Source of the DNA: DATFMH01 sp035267045
GTDB taxonomy: Bacteria > Bacteroidota > Rhodothermia > Balneolales > DATFMH01
Length of the DNA: 13,275 bases
Assembly (NCBI GenBank): GCA_035267045.1
Contig: DATFMH010000214.1
Span: forward strand, 1 to 13,275
Reading direction: 5' to 3'
How positions within the stretch are numbered: position 1 is the stretch's first letter; the number at the start of each line of letters is the position of its first letter. A program made the translations under genes and the position numbers. The notes under the pieces are model-generated. The model saw only the letters and a program-made list of their open reading frames with translations, searched no databases and was not told the origin of the DNA. Shown in pieces: positions 1-6,473 of this stretch.

Positions 1-106
1 TTCGGGGAGATCTCCTTCCATAAACACATTAACAGGCAATATCAACGGTAGGAGATTGCCGCACTACGCTCCCGATATTCATCGGAAGTCTCCGTTCGCA
101 ATGACA
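1..106. repeat. Palindromic intergenic repeat, copy 1 (cut by window edge)
   Basis: This is a partial copy of the element seen complete at 142-266. It shares the core around 10-60 (GATCTCCTTCC, then AACAGG, then TATCAAC, then GTAGGAGATTGCCG) and the end GCAATGACA/GCAAGGACA. A small hairpin CCGAT-ATTC-ATCGG lies at about 72-86. The left arm is outside the window. The type resembles the palindromic GTCATTGCGAGG-like repeats scattered in many bacterial genomes (recalled, not searched). No coding potential is visible. Confidence 0.75.
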
Positions 107-141
107 CCATTACTTTTTTTGCTTGAGAGAGCACCCTTTGG

Positions 142-266
142 CGTCATCGCGAGGAGTCTTCAACGACGCGATCTCCTTCCGTAATCACATCAACAGGTCT
201 TATCAACAGTAGGAGATTGCCGCGTCGATCTCTCGGCATTCGCCGCGTTCACTCCTCGCAAGGACA
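142..266. repeat. Palindromic intergenic repeat, copy 2 (complete)
   Basis: This is a long imperfect inverted repeat. The outer arms are 143-157 (GTCATCGCGAGGAGT) and 251-265 (ACTCCTCGCAAGGAC), which pair at 13 of 15 positions. The inner arms are 164-177 (CGACGCGATCTCCT) and 211-227 (AGGAGATTGCCGCGTCG), which pair fully apart from a three-base bulge. A short hairpin CGGC-ATTC-GCCG sits between the right-hand arms at about 234-245. The element ends two bases before the stop codon of the MocA-like gene on the minus strand, so it would lie in that transcript's 3' end and could act as a terminator or RNA-stabilising structure (inference). Confidence 0.8.
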
Positions 267-268
267 AT

Positions 269-850
269 TTAGGTGGTAAGCGATTTATAGTCCGATAAGG
301 TATCAATATCAACGGCCCCGGCCGGAAACGATACCGCTACTACCTCATCTCTGTGCCGGTACAGTAACTTTTTTGCCCCCTCATCCCCTTTTAAAGCCAG
401 CAACTTCGGGAAAAATGTTTTATAAAAAAGAGCCGGTACGCCAATGGTTTCTTCATAGGCACAGGCTATAATGCCTTTGCCTTTTTCCTTTCGTTCCTGC
501 ATCAGTGTCTTCAGCAGGTCCGCTTTGACCATTGGCTGATCAATGAGCATAAAGATCACTTCTTCTATTTCCGGTTCTAATTTCAATACTTTCGACATGC
601 CATACCGGATAGACGAACCTATTCCCTCTTCCCAAGCAATATTTTCAACGATGTGCACCTTCGTGGTATCAATCTCTGGTTTTACCTCCTCGGAATGTGC
701 ACCCAATACGACTATCACCGGATCACAATTTGCTTCCAGTCCCACACGGACCGACCGGTGGATCAGGCTCTCCCCTTTATACTGCAACAATTGTTTCGGC
801 TTCCCCATCCGGGTTGAAGAACCCGCTGCTAAAATTATTAATCCGGCCAT
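269..850 (-). CDS. MocA-like nucleotidyltransferase (molybdenum cofactor cytidylyltransferase family)
   Basis: This 193-residue cytoplasmic protein belongs to the MobA/MocA-like NTP-transferase fold. In characterised relatives MocA transfers CMP from CTP to molybdopterin-Mo, making the dinucleotide cofactor of xanthine-dehydrogenase-type enzymes. The nucleotide-binding loop LAAGSSTRMGKPKQLL is at residues 7-22. A WEEGIGSSIRYG segment follows at 73-84, the metal-binding DQPMV (typical of MocA; MobA usually has a DxP variant) at 104-108, GVP at 137-139, KGDEGAKKLL at 154-163, and the terminal DIDTLSDY at 181-188. The length is normal for the family. The ATG has no clear Shine-Dalgarno sequence, only an A-rich leader. 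It lies downstream of the XdhC-family gene on the same strand with a 231-bp gap, a pairing that supports cofactor maturation for a molybdenum hydroxylase encoded elsewhere. CTP rather than GTP specificity is inferred from family resemblance and context. Confidence 0.88.
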   Translation of the reverse strand: MAGLIILAAGSSTRMGKPKQLLQYKGESLIHRSVRVGLEANCDPVIVVLGAHSEEVKPEIDTTKVHIVENIAWEEGIGSSIRYGMSKVLKLEPEIEEVIFMLIDQPMVKADLLKTLMQERKEKGKGIIACAYEETIGVPALFYKTFFPKLLALKGDEGAKKLLYRHRDEVVAVSFPAGAVDIDTLSDYKSLTT

Positions 851-1036
851 TGTTTTTTTGAATGTATTATTTCAAAGCTCTGAATTATTGCGATTCCATT
901 ACATTTTATACATAAGACGGTGAACGATGGACACCAGACTGTAGCTATTAAGTTATAATTTGAACGCTAAAGTAGCTTTATTATCATTTCGCTTATTTCA
1001 TAATTTGCAGATATCAAATCTTCCAGGCTGCACATA

Positions 1037-1044
1037 CAAACTTA
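1037..1044 (-). promoter_or_regulatory. Possible Bacteroidota-type -7 element upstream of the MocA-like gene
   Basis: On the minus strand the bases read TAAGTTTG, an exact match to the TAnnTTTG -7 consensus described for Bacteroides sigma factor promoters. A TTG occurs 15 bases upstream, which is closer than the usual spacing of about 19, so the -33 element is doubtful. If used, it would give the MocA-like gene its own transcript with a leader of roughly 180 bases. An 8-mer with two free positions can occur by chance. Confidence 0.25.
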
Positions 1045-1081
1045 ATACACTTTATAACTCAATAACATTACGTTGTACCTT

Positions 1082-2224
1082 CTAATGATCGATGATCTCC
1101 GATTCTCGCTCGTGTATCGGTTCCTGCTTCTCCCGTAAATGAGTTCCGGATTTCCCCGAGAAAACGGATTTAATTTCAGCAATGACAGATAAAGCAATTT
1201 CATCGGGAGATTCTGCACCAATATCCAAGCCTACCGGTCCGTATATATGCTTCAACTGTTCCTCCGTTATGATTAGTCCTTCACTTCGGAGATCTTGCAT
1301 CATTTTATTCGCTCTTTTTCGTGGGCCAAGCAAACCGATATAAGGTATTTGCAACGGAATCAATTCACGTAACATGGAGAGATCATACTTATAATTATGC
1401 GTCATCAGGATGATGGCCGAACGTTCATCCGGTGATAATTGCGACAGGGCATCCACCGGATCTGTGGCAATTATTTTTCTGACTCCGGGGAAACGTTCTT
1501 CGGTAGCATAATGTGACCGGCAGTCCACTATGGTCATTTTCCAACCCAATATTTTCGTTAACTGCATGAGAGGAATGGCATCATTACCGGCTCCCGCTAC
1601 GATTAGGTTAACGGCGGGTTTCAATAATTCTACGAAACCCGTTAGTTCATCTTCCGAACGATAAATTTTGGTAATCGATTTTTGGTTTATCAGAACTTTG
1701 TCAGCATCACTGAGTAACGTTTTAAAAAGTGACTCCTCTGCGAGATCGCCTCTAATATCTCCCTCCTCATTTATAAAAAAACATGTTCCGGGTTGTTCGG
1801 CTGTTTTCGCTTTCACGGAAAACAAGGTAACCAGCACGGCGGCTTGTCTCGTACTGAGGAATGTTTTAAACAATTGGATTGGGTTTTCCGGGTTTCCGAT
1901 ATCTATCGGTTCGATCAAAATGTGGATGATACCGTTGCAGCCTAGTCCGACGCTCAATTCGGGATCATTATCATCTGTAGTGTCGTATGTGACCAACATG
2001 GGCTTGCGTTTGGCTATTACATGTTGCGCTTTTTGCAAGGCGTCCCCTTCCAGGCATCCGCCGCTTATCGCCCCGGTAATTGTTCCGTCTTCCGTAACCA
2101 GCATCCGTGCGCCGGCACGTCGATACGAAGAGCCTTCTACGTGAACAACAGTGGCCAATGCTGTTTCTAACCCATTTTTACTTGCCATGTCAAATGCCTT
2201 TACAATCTCCTGCATCTCTTTCAT
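1082..2224 (-). CDS. XdhC/CoxI family protein (molybdenum hydroxylase maturation factor)
   Basis: This 380-residue protein has the two-part XdhC/CoxI layout. XdhC binds molybdenum cofactor and helps sulfurate and insert it into xanthine dehydrogenase or related enzymes. The N-terminal XdhC/CoxI domain shows GSSYRRAGARMLV at 31-43, the conserved cysteine motif GAISGGCLEGD at 51-61, and GLGCNG at 93-98. The C-terminal Rossmann-like domain begins at about 205 (VNLIVAGAGNDAIPL), continues with MTHNYKYD at 274-281 and YIGLLGPRKR at 295-304, and ends with GPVGLDIGAESPDEIALSVIAEI at 329-351. The last 29 residues form a charged tail that looks like an extension of the family. The start is supported by GAGAGG at 2231-2236, about six bases before the ATG. 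It is followed on the same strand by the MocA-like gene. Assignment to the family is firm; the client enzyme is unknown because no hydroxylase subunit is visible. Confidence 0.92.
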   Translation of the reverse strand: MKEMQEIVKAFDMASKNGLETALATVVHVEGSSYRRAGARMLVTEDGTITGAISGGCLEGDALQKAQHVIAKRKPMLVTYDTTDDNDPELSVGLGCNGIIHILIEPIDIGNPENPIQLFKTFLSTRQAAVLVTLFSVKAKTAEQPGTCFFINEEGDIRGDLAEESLFKTLLSDADKVLINQKSITKIYRSEDELTGFVELLKPAVNLIVAGAGNDAIPLMQLTKILGWKMTIVDCRSHYATEERFPGVRKIIATDPVDALSQLSPDERSAIILMTHNYKYDLSMLRELIPLQIPYIGLLGPRKRANKMMQDLRSEGLIITEEQLKHIYGPVGLDIGAESPDEIALSVIAEIKSVFSGKSGTHLREKQEPIHERESEIIDH

Positions 2225-2464
2225 GAGTAGCCTCTCAATTTCCCGCTGAAAACGTATTAATATAGTTTTGTAAGCTTTTTTTCATAATTAAGTATCGTTC
2301 CCTGAACCAAACCGGAATTGATCTCTATGTTTTCCGCTCAAAAATATTCCTCATTTAAAACTAGCGTTAATTAATACCAATATATTAATATCAACAGTAA
2401 ATAAACTATTTTAAACAAGTTATAATAGATGCTTACAGATATACATTTGTTAATTTTGCCCGTT

Positions 2465-2872
2465 TTACCCCTTTTTGACAGGTACGAAATACCATCCCAG
2501 TAAAACGGCAATTAGCGGAAAAAGGCCGGACAGAAAAATAGTTACTGTGACAGCATTAATCAGCGTTGTGGTACGATACTGAATGATGGCTGAGGTCATA
2601 AGTAATAACCATAAAACGGGCGGGATTATGATTAAGATGATTTGCCATTGCTTATGAGATCTTTTTTTCAACCAGGAACCCACAAATAAACATAGAATAC
2701 CTGTGATCATTATCGATATATAGCTAGTGACGTTTACATTGCCTATATGCAGATCATTACTCCCATACCAGAATTTTGTTAACAATGTCTGAGAAAATTG
2801 CCCGACCTGGATGGCCGCCGCGGGAATCACGATATACCATACCGGGGTTAATTTTGATTTTTTTTTAGACAT
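2465..2872 (-). CDS. Small hypothetical membrane protein
   Basis: I do not recognise this 135-residue protein. It begins with a lysine-rich stretch (MSKKKSK) and then shows about four hydrophobic segments, near residues 11-30, 48-66, 76-97 and 104-128. A basic loop (KKRSHK) between the second and third suggests that side faces the cytoplasm. The C-terminus is basic (VPVKKG). There are no catalytic motifs or cysteine pairs. The ATG is the first in the frame, without a convincing Shine-Dalgarno sequence. It lies 240 bp upstream of the XdhC-family gene on the same strand, too far to claim co-transcription. The hydrophobic pattern and the clean frame argue that it is a real gene. Confidence 0.7.
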   Translation of the reverse strand: MSKKKSKLTPVWYIVIPAAAIQVGQFSQTLLTKFWYGSNDLHIGNVNVTSYISIMITGILCLFVGSWLKKRSHKQWQIILIIIPPVLWLLLMTSAIIQYRTTTLINAVTVTIFLSGLFPLIAVLLGWYFVPVKKG

Positions 2873-2910
2873 GTGATGAACCAGCCTGTCGAAAATAGTT
2901 ATTATTTGAA

Positions 2911-2951
2911 GTTATTGAATTATTGAGTTATTGAGTATAATGAGTATAATG
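2911..2951. repeat. TTATTGAGT-type short repeat cluster
   Basis: The motif TTATTGA(A/G)T occurs here imperfectly in tandem: GTTATTGAAT at 2911-2920, an overlapping TTATTGAGT, and GTTATTGAGT at 2927-2936, followed by two direct copies of GAGTATAAT. The opposite-strand version (ACTCAATAAC) lies at 2978-2987, so the two could form an AT-rich cruciform or hairpin. It could be a simple-sequence expansion with no function. Confidence 0.6.
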
Positions 2952-2960
2952 AGTAGCTTC

Positions 2961-3067
2961 CCTTAATAACGTAATATACTCAATAACCTAATAACTCATT
3001 CTACACCATGCACCATGTTCTTTGCTTCATTTAGCTATTCCCATATTATAGCACTGACTTCCCGGAC
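2961..3067 (-). pseudogene. Degenerate duplicate of the TlpA-like gene's 3' end
   Basis: This segment aligns with 3378-3485, the last codons and downstream flank of the TlpA-like gene. Both begin with CCTTAATAAC, share ACTCAATAAC and a CCAT..CCAT.TTCTTTGC stretch, and end with an identical 15-mer ACTGACTTCCCGGAC (3053-3067 and 3471-3485). On the minus strand the retained codons read VREVSAIIWE then stop, against VREVSTMIALVKKKS in the intact gene. Similarity stops abruptly after 3067. The simplest reading is the tail of a deleted or recombined paralogue. It is non-functional as a protein. Confidence 0.65.
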
Positions 3068-3188
3068 TTTTCAGGATGTCAGTCACTTGGCTGTGGTGGT
3101 ATATAACGGCGATATTTGGACGGGTAAATAATTAAAAAGCTAATAGAGTTGAGTATAATAAGTTAAATTGTTTAAGATTTATTATTGG

Positions 3189-3226
3189 AAAGAAGGCATT
3201 ACAAAAGATATTGGGATGCCTTCTTT
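3189..3226. terminator. Perfect 11-bp hairpin, possible terminator
   Basis: AAAGAAGGCAT (3189-3199) and ATGCCTTCTTT (3216-3226) are perfect reverse complements separated by a 16-base loop. The 3' flanks are AT-rich on both strands but lack a clean T run, so intrinsic termination is uncertain. It lies about 210 bp downstream of the TlpA-like stop codon and could be a backup terminator, or a relic of the deleted paralogue's surroundings. Confidence 0.4.
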
Positions 3227-3328
3227 ATTATTGATACTTATCTGAAAAACGTGGGAATATAAATATATCATTTTAGTCATGGTTTCCTGCAATTGTCAAA
3301 ATCGATATTTTAAAGGGTGGCTTCACAC

Positions 3329-3357
3329 CAAATTTTACAAAACCGTGATCCCACGGT
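3329..3357 (-). terminator. Probable intrinsic terminator of the TlpA-like gene
   Basis: On the minus strand a GC-containing stem ACCGTG / CACGGT (3357-3352 with 3347-3342) with a four-base loop is followed directly by TTTTGTAAAATTT. It begins about 80 bases after the stop codon of the TlpA-like gene. Stem plus T-rich tail in the correct order and strand fits a rho-independent terminator. The stem is short at six pairs. Confidence 0.55.
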
Positions 3358-3437
3358 GAATGGCGTAATCCCAAACCTTAATAACTCAATACACTCAATA
3401 ACTTTTTAAACGCCATACGCCATATTCTTTGCCATCA

Positions 3438-5378
3438 TCAGCTTTTCTTCTTCACCAGTGCAATCATCGTACTGACTTCCCGGACCAATCCGTTCACGCT
3501 TCCATAATAGCCAACGGATTTAAACCGAATATGTCCATTCGGATCGATGATGAATTTTGTGGGAATACCCCGTACTCCATATTTACTTACAATTTGATCC
3601 TGAGAATTTTCTTTATCCAATAACACATGAAACGGGTACTTATGTTTGGTGATGAATTCATTCACTTGCTTCAACCTAACATCAGGCTTAGTATGCTCCC
3701 ATGTATCCACAAACAGAAATACAACATTCGGATTGTTTTTATATTTAGCCATAGCCTTTTGCATAGCCGGAAAGGAGGATTTACAGGGACCGCACCACGT
3801 TGCCCAGAAATCTACAACCACGATTTTTCCACGAAGGGAGGCAAGAGAAACCCGGTTCCCTTTCAGATCGGGTAATTTGAAATCCGGAGCCGGTTTATTA
3901 ATCATTTCACTATCCAATTTCGCCTTCATTTTATCTCCGGCACCTGCTTTCAATGACACCAGGTATTTTGAGTAGCCCTTATCGGTTCCGTGTTGTTTGG
4001 AATACGCTGTTTTCAGATAATTCATCATTTTCGGGGTAGATCTACCCTTTGCAATATATTCTCCGATCACTTTTTGAGCTTTGGCAAAGTCTCCGTTTTG
4101 CACCAAATATTCGATATAGTTTGTATTGATATCTGTATCATCCCCATGAGTGTAATCAACAGCTTTTTCCTGGTAGGCCAGCGCTTCCTTATAATTCCCT
4201 CTTTTGGCCAGGATCATCGCATACGTATCAGCGTACATCCCATAACCTGATTTTTGCATATCTCTCCACCCCCTATCCGTATAATAGGTCGGTTTACCCT
4301 CACCCGGATGGTCCATTAAATACTGTATACTATTAAGAGATGCTTTGGATATAGAATCGGCAAACGCAAGATTCCCTCCTTTTTTTGCCAGTTGATAGGC
4401 TGCCTGATTATAGGTCCGTGCCAGTATGGACTTATCTGTAATCTGTGAGGTATATTGAAGAAATTTATCAAATTTCTTTTCACCGGCTAATGAATTGGCA
4501 ATCCGTGATAACATATAAGATCCATAACGATCAACATCTTTTTTATGCCGGCTATTCGCAAACTTTAACTTAAAATCACGGTATAGGATTAACAGGCTAT
4601 CCGTATTTTTCTGCTGATAGAAATCATGATAAAATTTATTAAGAGCCATAATGCCTTTCGGATACTTTTCGAAAATGCTTTTTTCCAGGGAATCCGCTTT
4701 TGCACTCAAATGCATTTGATTAAATAAGTTTCTGGCATCCATATAATCCTTTTCGGTTACCTTTTTAGCCGACAACAAATGTTCTATGCCAGACTGAACC
4801 TCCGGATAGGCTTTTTTATTCTTTACAGCTAACAAAACACTGAAGTAGGGAACCCGCCAGTCATTTTTTACTTCAGGATATAAAGTAAATTCATGTTGAA
4901 ATAATGCCAGGGCGGTATCAGCATTTTGCGGCAAACCCAGTAAATTAGCTCCATATGCATGATAAAATCTGGTTTCGGACGCTAAGGCACCTTTTACCGG
5001 TTTTCCGTCCCGGTTGTAAACAGTAAATATATATCCCCTGCCTTTATTCTTGTCTATTTTATCTTCCTTATAAAATTTTAGTGCAAAAGCCTGCGCACTA
5101 TCAGGTAAGGTAAATGATCCTTTCCAGACTTCTCCTGAATTATTAAGGGATATATCACTGGCATATACATTAGTTTTAGCCACATAATAAAGAGCTCCAT
5201 ACAAATTTTTGACACCCGACAAGTCACTTTCATCAGGATTGTATTGAAGACTTATTTTCTCTCCCGCTTTGGGCTTAGCGTCGGATAACATCAATTGGCC
5301 TATTTTAAGGGACTTATTACAGGATACCAGGAATAATAAAAGTACAGAGATGAGTAAACTTCGGAATAGTGATTTCAT
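3438..5378 (-). CDS. TlpA-like thioredoxin lipoprotein with a large N-terminal region
   Basis: This 646-residue protein is probably a periplasm-facing lipoprotein with a thiol-disulfide oxidoreductase domain. The signal peptide is basic-hydrophobic and ends in the lipobox LVSC, with Cys20 as the likely lipidation site. Residues about 25-140 look like a beta-rich domain with no motif I can name. Residues about 140-480 are helical with TPR-like repeats (for example around NYKEALAYQEKAVDY and NGDFAKAQKVIGEYI). The C-terminal 150 residues are a TlpA/ResA-type thioredoxin domain: KPAPDFKLPDLKG from 495, the redox motif WCGPC at 528-532, and the cis-proline in RGIPTKF at Pro606. Related proteins reduce or isomerise disulfides, for example in cytochrome c maturation or cell-envelope folding. 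Here the substrate is unknown. The ATG is the first codon before a perfect signal peptide; no Shine-Dalgarno sequence is evident. It is divergent from the GNAT gene, with an inverted repeat upstream (5411-5435). Confidence 0.88.
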   Translation of the reverse strand: MKSLFRSLLISVLLLFLVSCNKSLKIGQLMLSDAKPKAGEKISLQYNPDESDLSGVKNLYGALYYVAKTNVYASDISLNNSGEVWKGSFTLPDSAQAFALKFYKEDKIDKNKGRGYIFTVYNRDGKPVKGALASETRFYHAYGANLLGLPQNADTALALFQHEFTLYPEVKNDWRVPYFSVLLAVKNKKAYPEVQSGIEHLLSAKKVTEKDYMDARNLFNQMHLSAKADSLEKSIFEKYPKGIMALNKFYHDFYQQKNTDSLLILYRDFKLKFANSRHKKDVDRYGSYMLSRIANSLAGEKKFDKFLQYTSQITDKSILARTYNQAAYQLAKKGGNLAFADSISKASLNSIQYLMDHPGEGKPTYYTDRGWRDMQKSGYGMYADTYAMILAKRGNYKEALAYQEKAVDYTHGDDTDINTNYIEYLVQNGDFAKAQKVIGEYIAKGRSTPKMMNYLKTAYSKQHGTDKGYSKYLVSLKAGAGDKMKAKLDSEMINKPAPDFKLPDLKGNRVSLASLRGKIVVVDFWATWCGPCKSSFPAMQKAMAKYKNNPNVVFLFVDTWEHTKPDVRLKQVNEFITKHKYPFHVLLDKENSQDQIVSKYGVRGIPTKFIIDPNGHIRFKSVGYYGSVNGLVREVSTMIALVKKKS

Positions 5379-5692
5379 GATGATAAGATTACATGGGATA
5401 ATAAACGGATATTACATTAGTTTCAATAATGTAATTTAATGACTTTATCCATGATTACAAGTTATTCCTTAAAATGAGGTAAAATGTTGTTTAACAATAG
5501 ATTTAATCTGTTTAGAGTTATATCAATACCAGGCTAATCTAATAAGAGATACCGTACGATTATTTTTATACCATCTTACTTGCTCTCTATTGGTATTATG
5601 TTCTATTATAAGCTTTTGCAAAAACCATATTTTTTACCTTCCTTTTTTTGATTTAATAATTCTCTCTGTCAACTGACTAATTGCTGCCGTTC
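5379..5692. other. Divergent intergenic region between TlpA-like and GNAT genes
   Basis: These 314 AT-rich bases separate two divergently transcribed genes, so they should hold both promoters. Apart from the inverted repeat at 5411-5435 and a short TTGTT-T-AACAA palindrome near 5484-5494, I see no clear operator, and no convincing TAnnTTTG promoter pair on either strand. No small gene is supported. Confidence 0.6.
5411..5435. promoter_or_regulatory. Perfect 9-bp inverted repeat upstream of the TlpA-like gene
   Basis: ATTACATTA (5411-5419) and TAATGTAAT (5427-5435) are exact reverse complements around a seven-base spacer. The element ends 32 bases upstream of the TlpA-like start codon. It could be a dimeric repressor or activator site, or an AT-rich hairpin in the mRNA leader. 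No regulator can be named. Confidence 0.45.
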
Positions 5693-6100
5693 ATGAATAT
5701 CGAATATAAAATCAATGCCCCTGTAACAACCGATCAATTTATCGAATTGCTTAAAAAATCCACGCTCGGAAAACGCCGGCCTATAGATGACAGTACGTGC
5801 ATGGAAGGGATGGTTACCAATAGTAACCTGATGGTCTCAGCCTGGAAGGATGATCAGCTCATCGGTATTGCGCGTTCCATGACCGATTTCCATTATGCCT
5901 GTTACCTCTCCGATCTTGCCGTCGATAAGAATTTTCAGAATTTGGGAATCGGAAAAATGCTGCAGGTAATAACGAAAAAACAACTCACGCCGACATGTAA
6001 ACTTATCGTGATTGCCGCACCTGCCGCTAATTCCTACTATGAACATATCGGTTATACCAACAATCCCAGATGCTGGATTTTGTCCGGTGATAAACAGTAA
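5693..6100 (+). CDS. GNAT family N-acetyltransferase
   Basis: This 135-residue protein is a small single-domain GNAT enzyme that would transfer an acetyl group from acetyl-CoA to an amine. The acetyl-CoA-binding motif A is visible as YLSDLAVDKNFQNLGIGKML, in which QNLGIG corresponds to the R/Q-x-x-G-x-G/A pyrophosphate loop. The later motif B appears as SYYEHIGY. The length is typical of the compact members. The substrate cannot be inferred. I chose the ATG at 5693; the frame is open to a TTG at 5681, but the four extra residues (MLPF) add nothing to the fold and neither start has a Shine-Dalgarno sequence. The gene stands alone, with about 310 bp before it and 370 bp after it. Its cysteines and C-terminal WILSGDKQ are not diagnostic. 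Confidence 0.88.
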   Translation: MNIEYKINAPVTTDQFIELLKKSTLGKRRPIDDSTCMEGMVTNSNLMVSAWKDDQLIGIARSMTDFHYACYLSDLAVDKNFQNLGIGKMLQVITKKQLTPTCKLIVIAAPAANSYYEHIGYTNNPRCWILSGDKQ

Positions 6101-6473
6101 ATAAAGGTACTTGCTGTTTAGGCTACTGGCAATTTTAATTGGTATAAATAGACAGAAAGTGTCTCAGCCGCACATTATACAACGAATTCTCGATACAAGA
6201 TACATGGGTAATTGTTAATTGATCATCTATATCTGTAAAGTGCCTTTGAAGTTTAGCATAACAAGGTTCTTGCATTATTAGAACTCTCACACTGATATGA
6301 TTATAATGGTCTTTGGCAGATCTTTACCGCATTATATATAAGGAGATTCAACAAGGGATTTTGAGACCTGCCATGTTTTTTGACAACTCCATTCTGTGAA
6401 TCCTAATCGTACCTCACAACTAAAAATAATTGGTGAGATACCTGACCCTTTTCATCAAACAGGAGGAATTAAG
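6101..6473. other. Intergenic region upstream of the T9SS-secreted protein
   Basis: The 373 bases hold no supported gene. A small hairpin AGACA-GAAAG-TGTCT lies at 6150-6164, 50 bases after the GNAT stop codon, without a T run. The frame of the next gene is open upstream to a GTG at 6396, but the signal peptide and Shine-Dalgarno sequence place the true start at 6474. A second AAGGAG occurs near 6340 with no reading frame of useful length behind it. Confidence 0.55.
6461..6466 (+). promoter_or_regulatory. Strong Shine-Dalgarno sequence AGGAGG
   Basis: AGGAGG lies seven bases before the ATG at 6474 and fixes the start of the secreted protein, because the next codons encode a textbook signal peptide. 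It stands out because most other genes in the window have no recognisable Shine-Dalgarno sequence. Confidence 0.8.

Larger units (their letters stand above)
2873..3437. other. Long intergenic region with short repeats and hairpins
   Basis: No gene is supported in these 565 bases. Seen from left to right are a TTATTGAGT-type short repeat cluster (2911-2951), a degenerate copy of the TlpA-like gene's 3' end (2961-3067), an unexplained stretch (3068-3188), an 11-bp perfect stem hairpin (3189-3226), another unexplained stretch, and a probable terminator for the TlpA-like gene (3329-3357) with a further TTATTGAGT-type cluster (3378-3402). Confidence 0.7.

Noticed and set aside
543..2144. Plus-strand open frames opposite the MocA-like and XdhC-family genes
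   Set aside because: The minus-strand frames carry complete conserved family motifs; the opposite frames have none.
2911..3402. TTATTGAGT repeats as a CRISPR array or replication-origin iterons
   Set aside because: The units are short, imperfect, irregularly spaced and on both strands, with no cas or replication gene nearby.
5681..5692. Longer GNAT start at a TTG codon (5681)
   Set aside because: It adds only four residues with no Shine-Dalgarno support; the ATG at 5693 directly begins the fold.
6396..6473. Upstream GTG start for the T9SS-secreted protein
   Set aside because: It would bury the signal peptide 26 residues inside the chain, and AGGAGG is correctly placed for the ATG at 6474.
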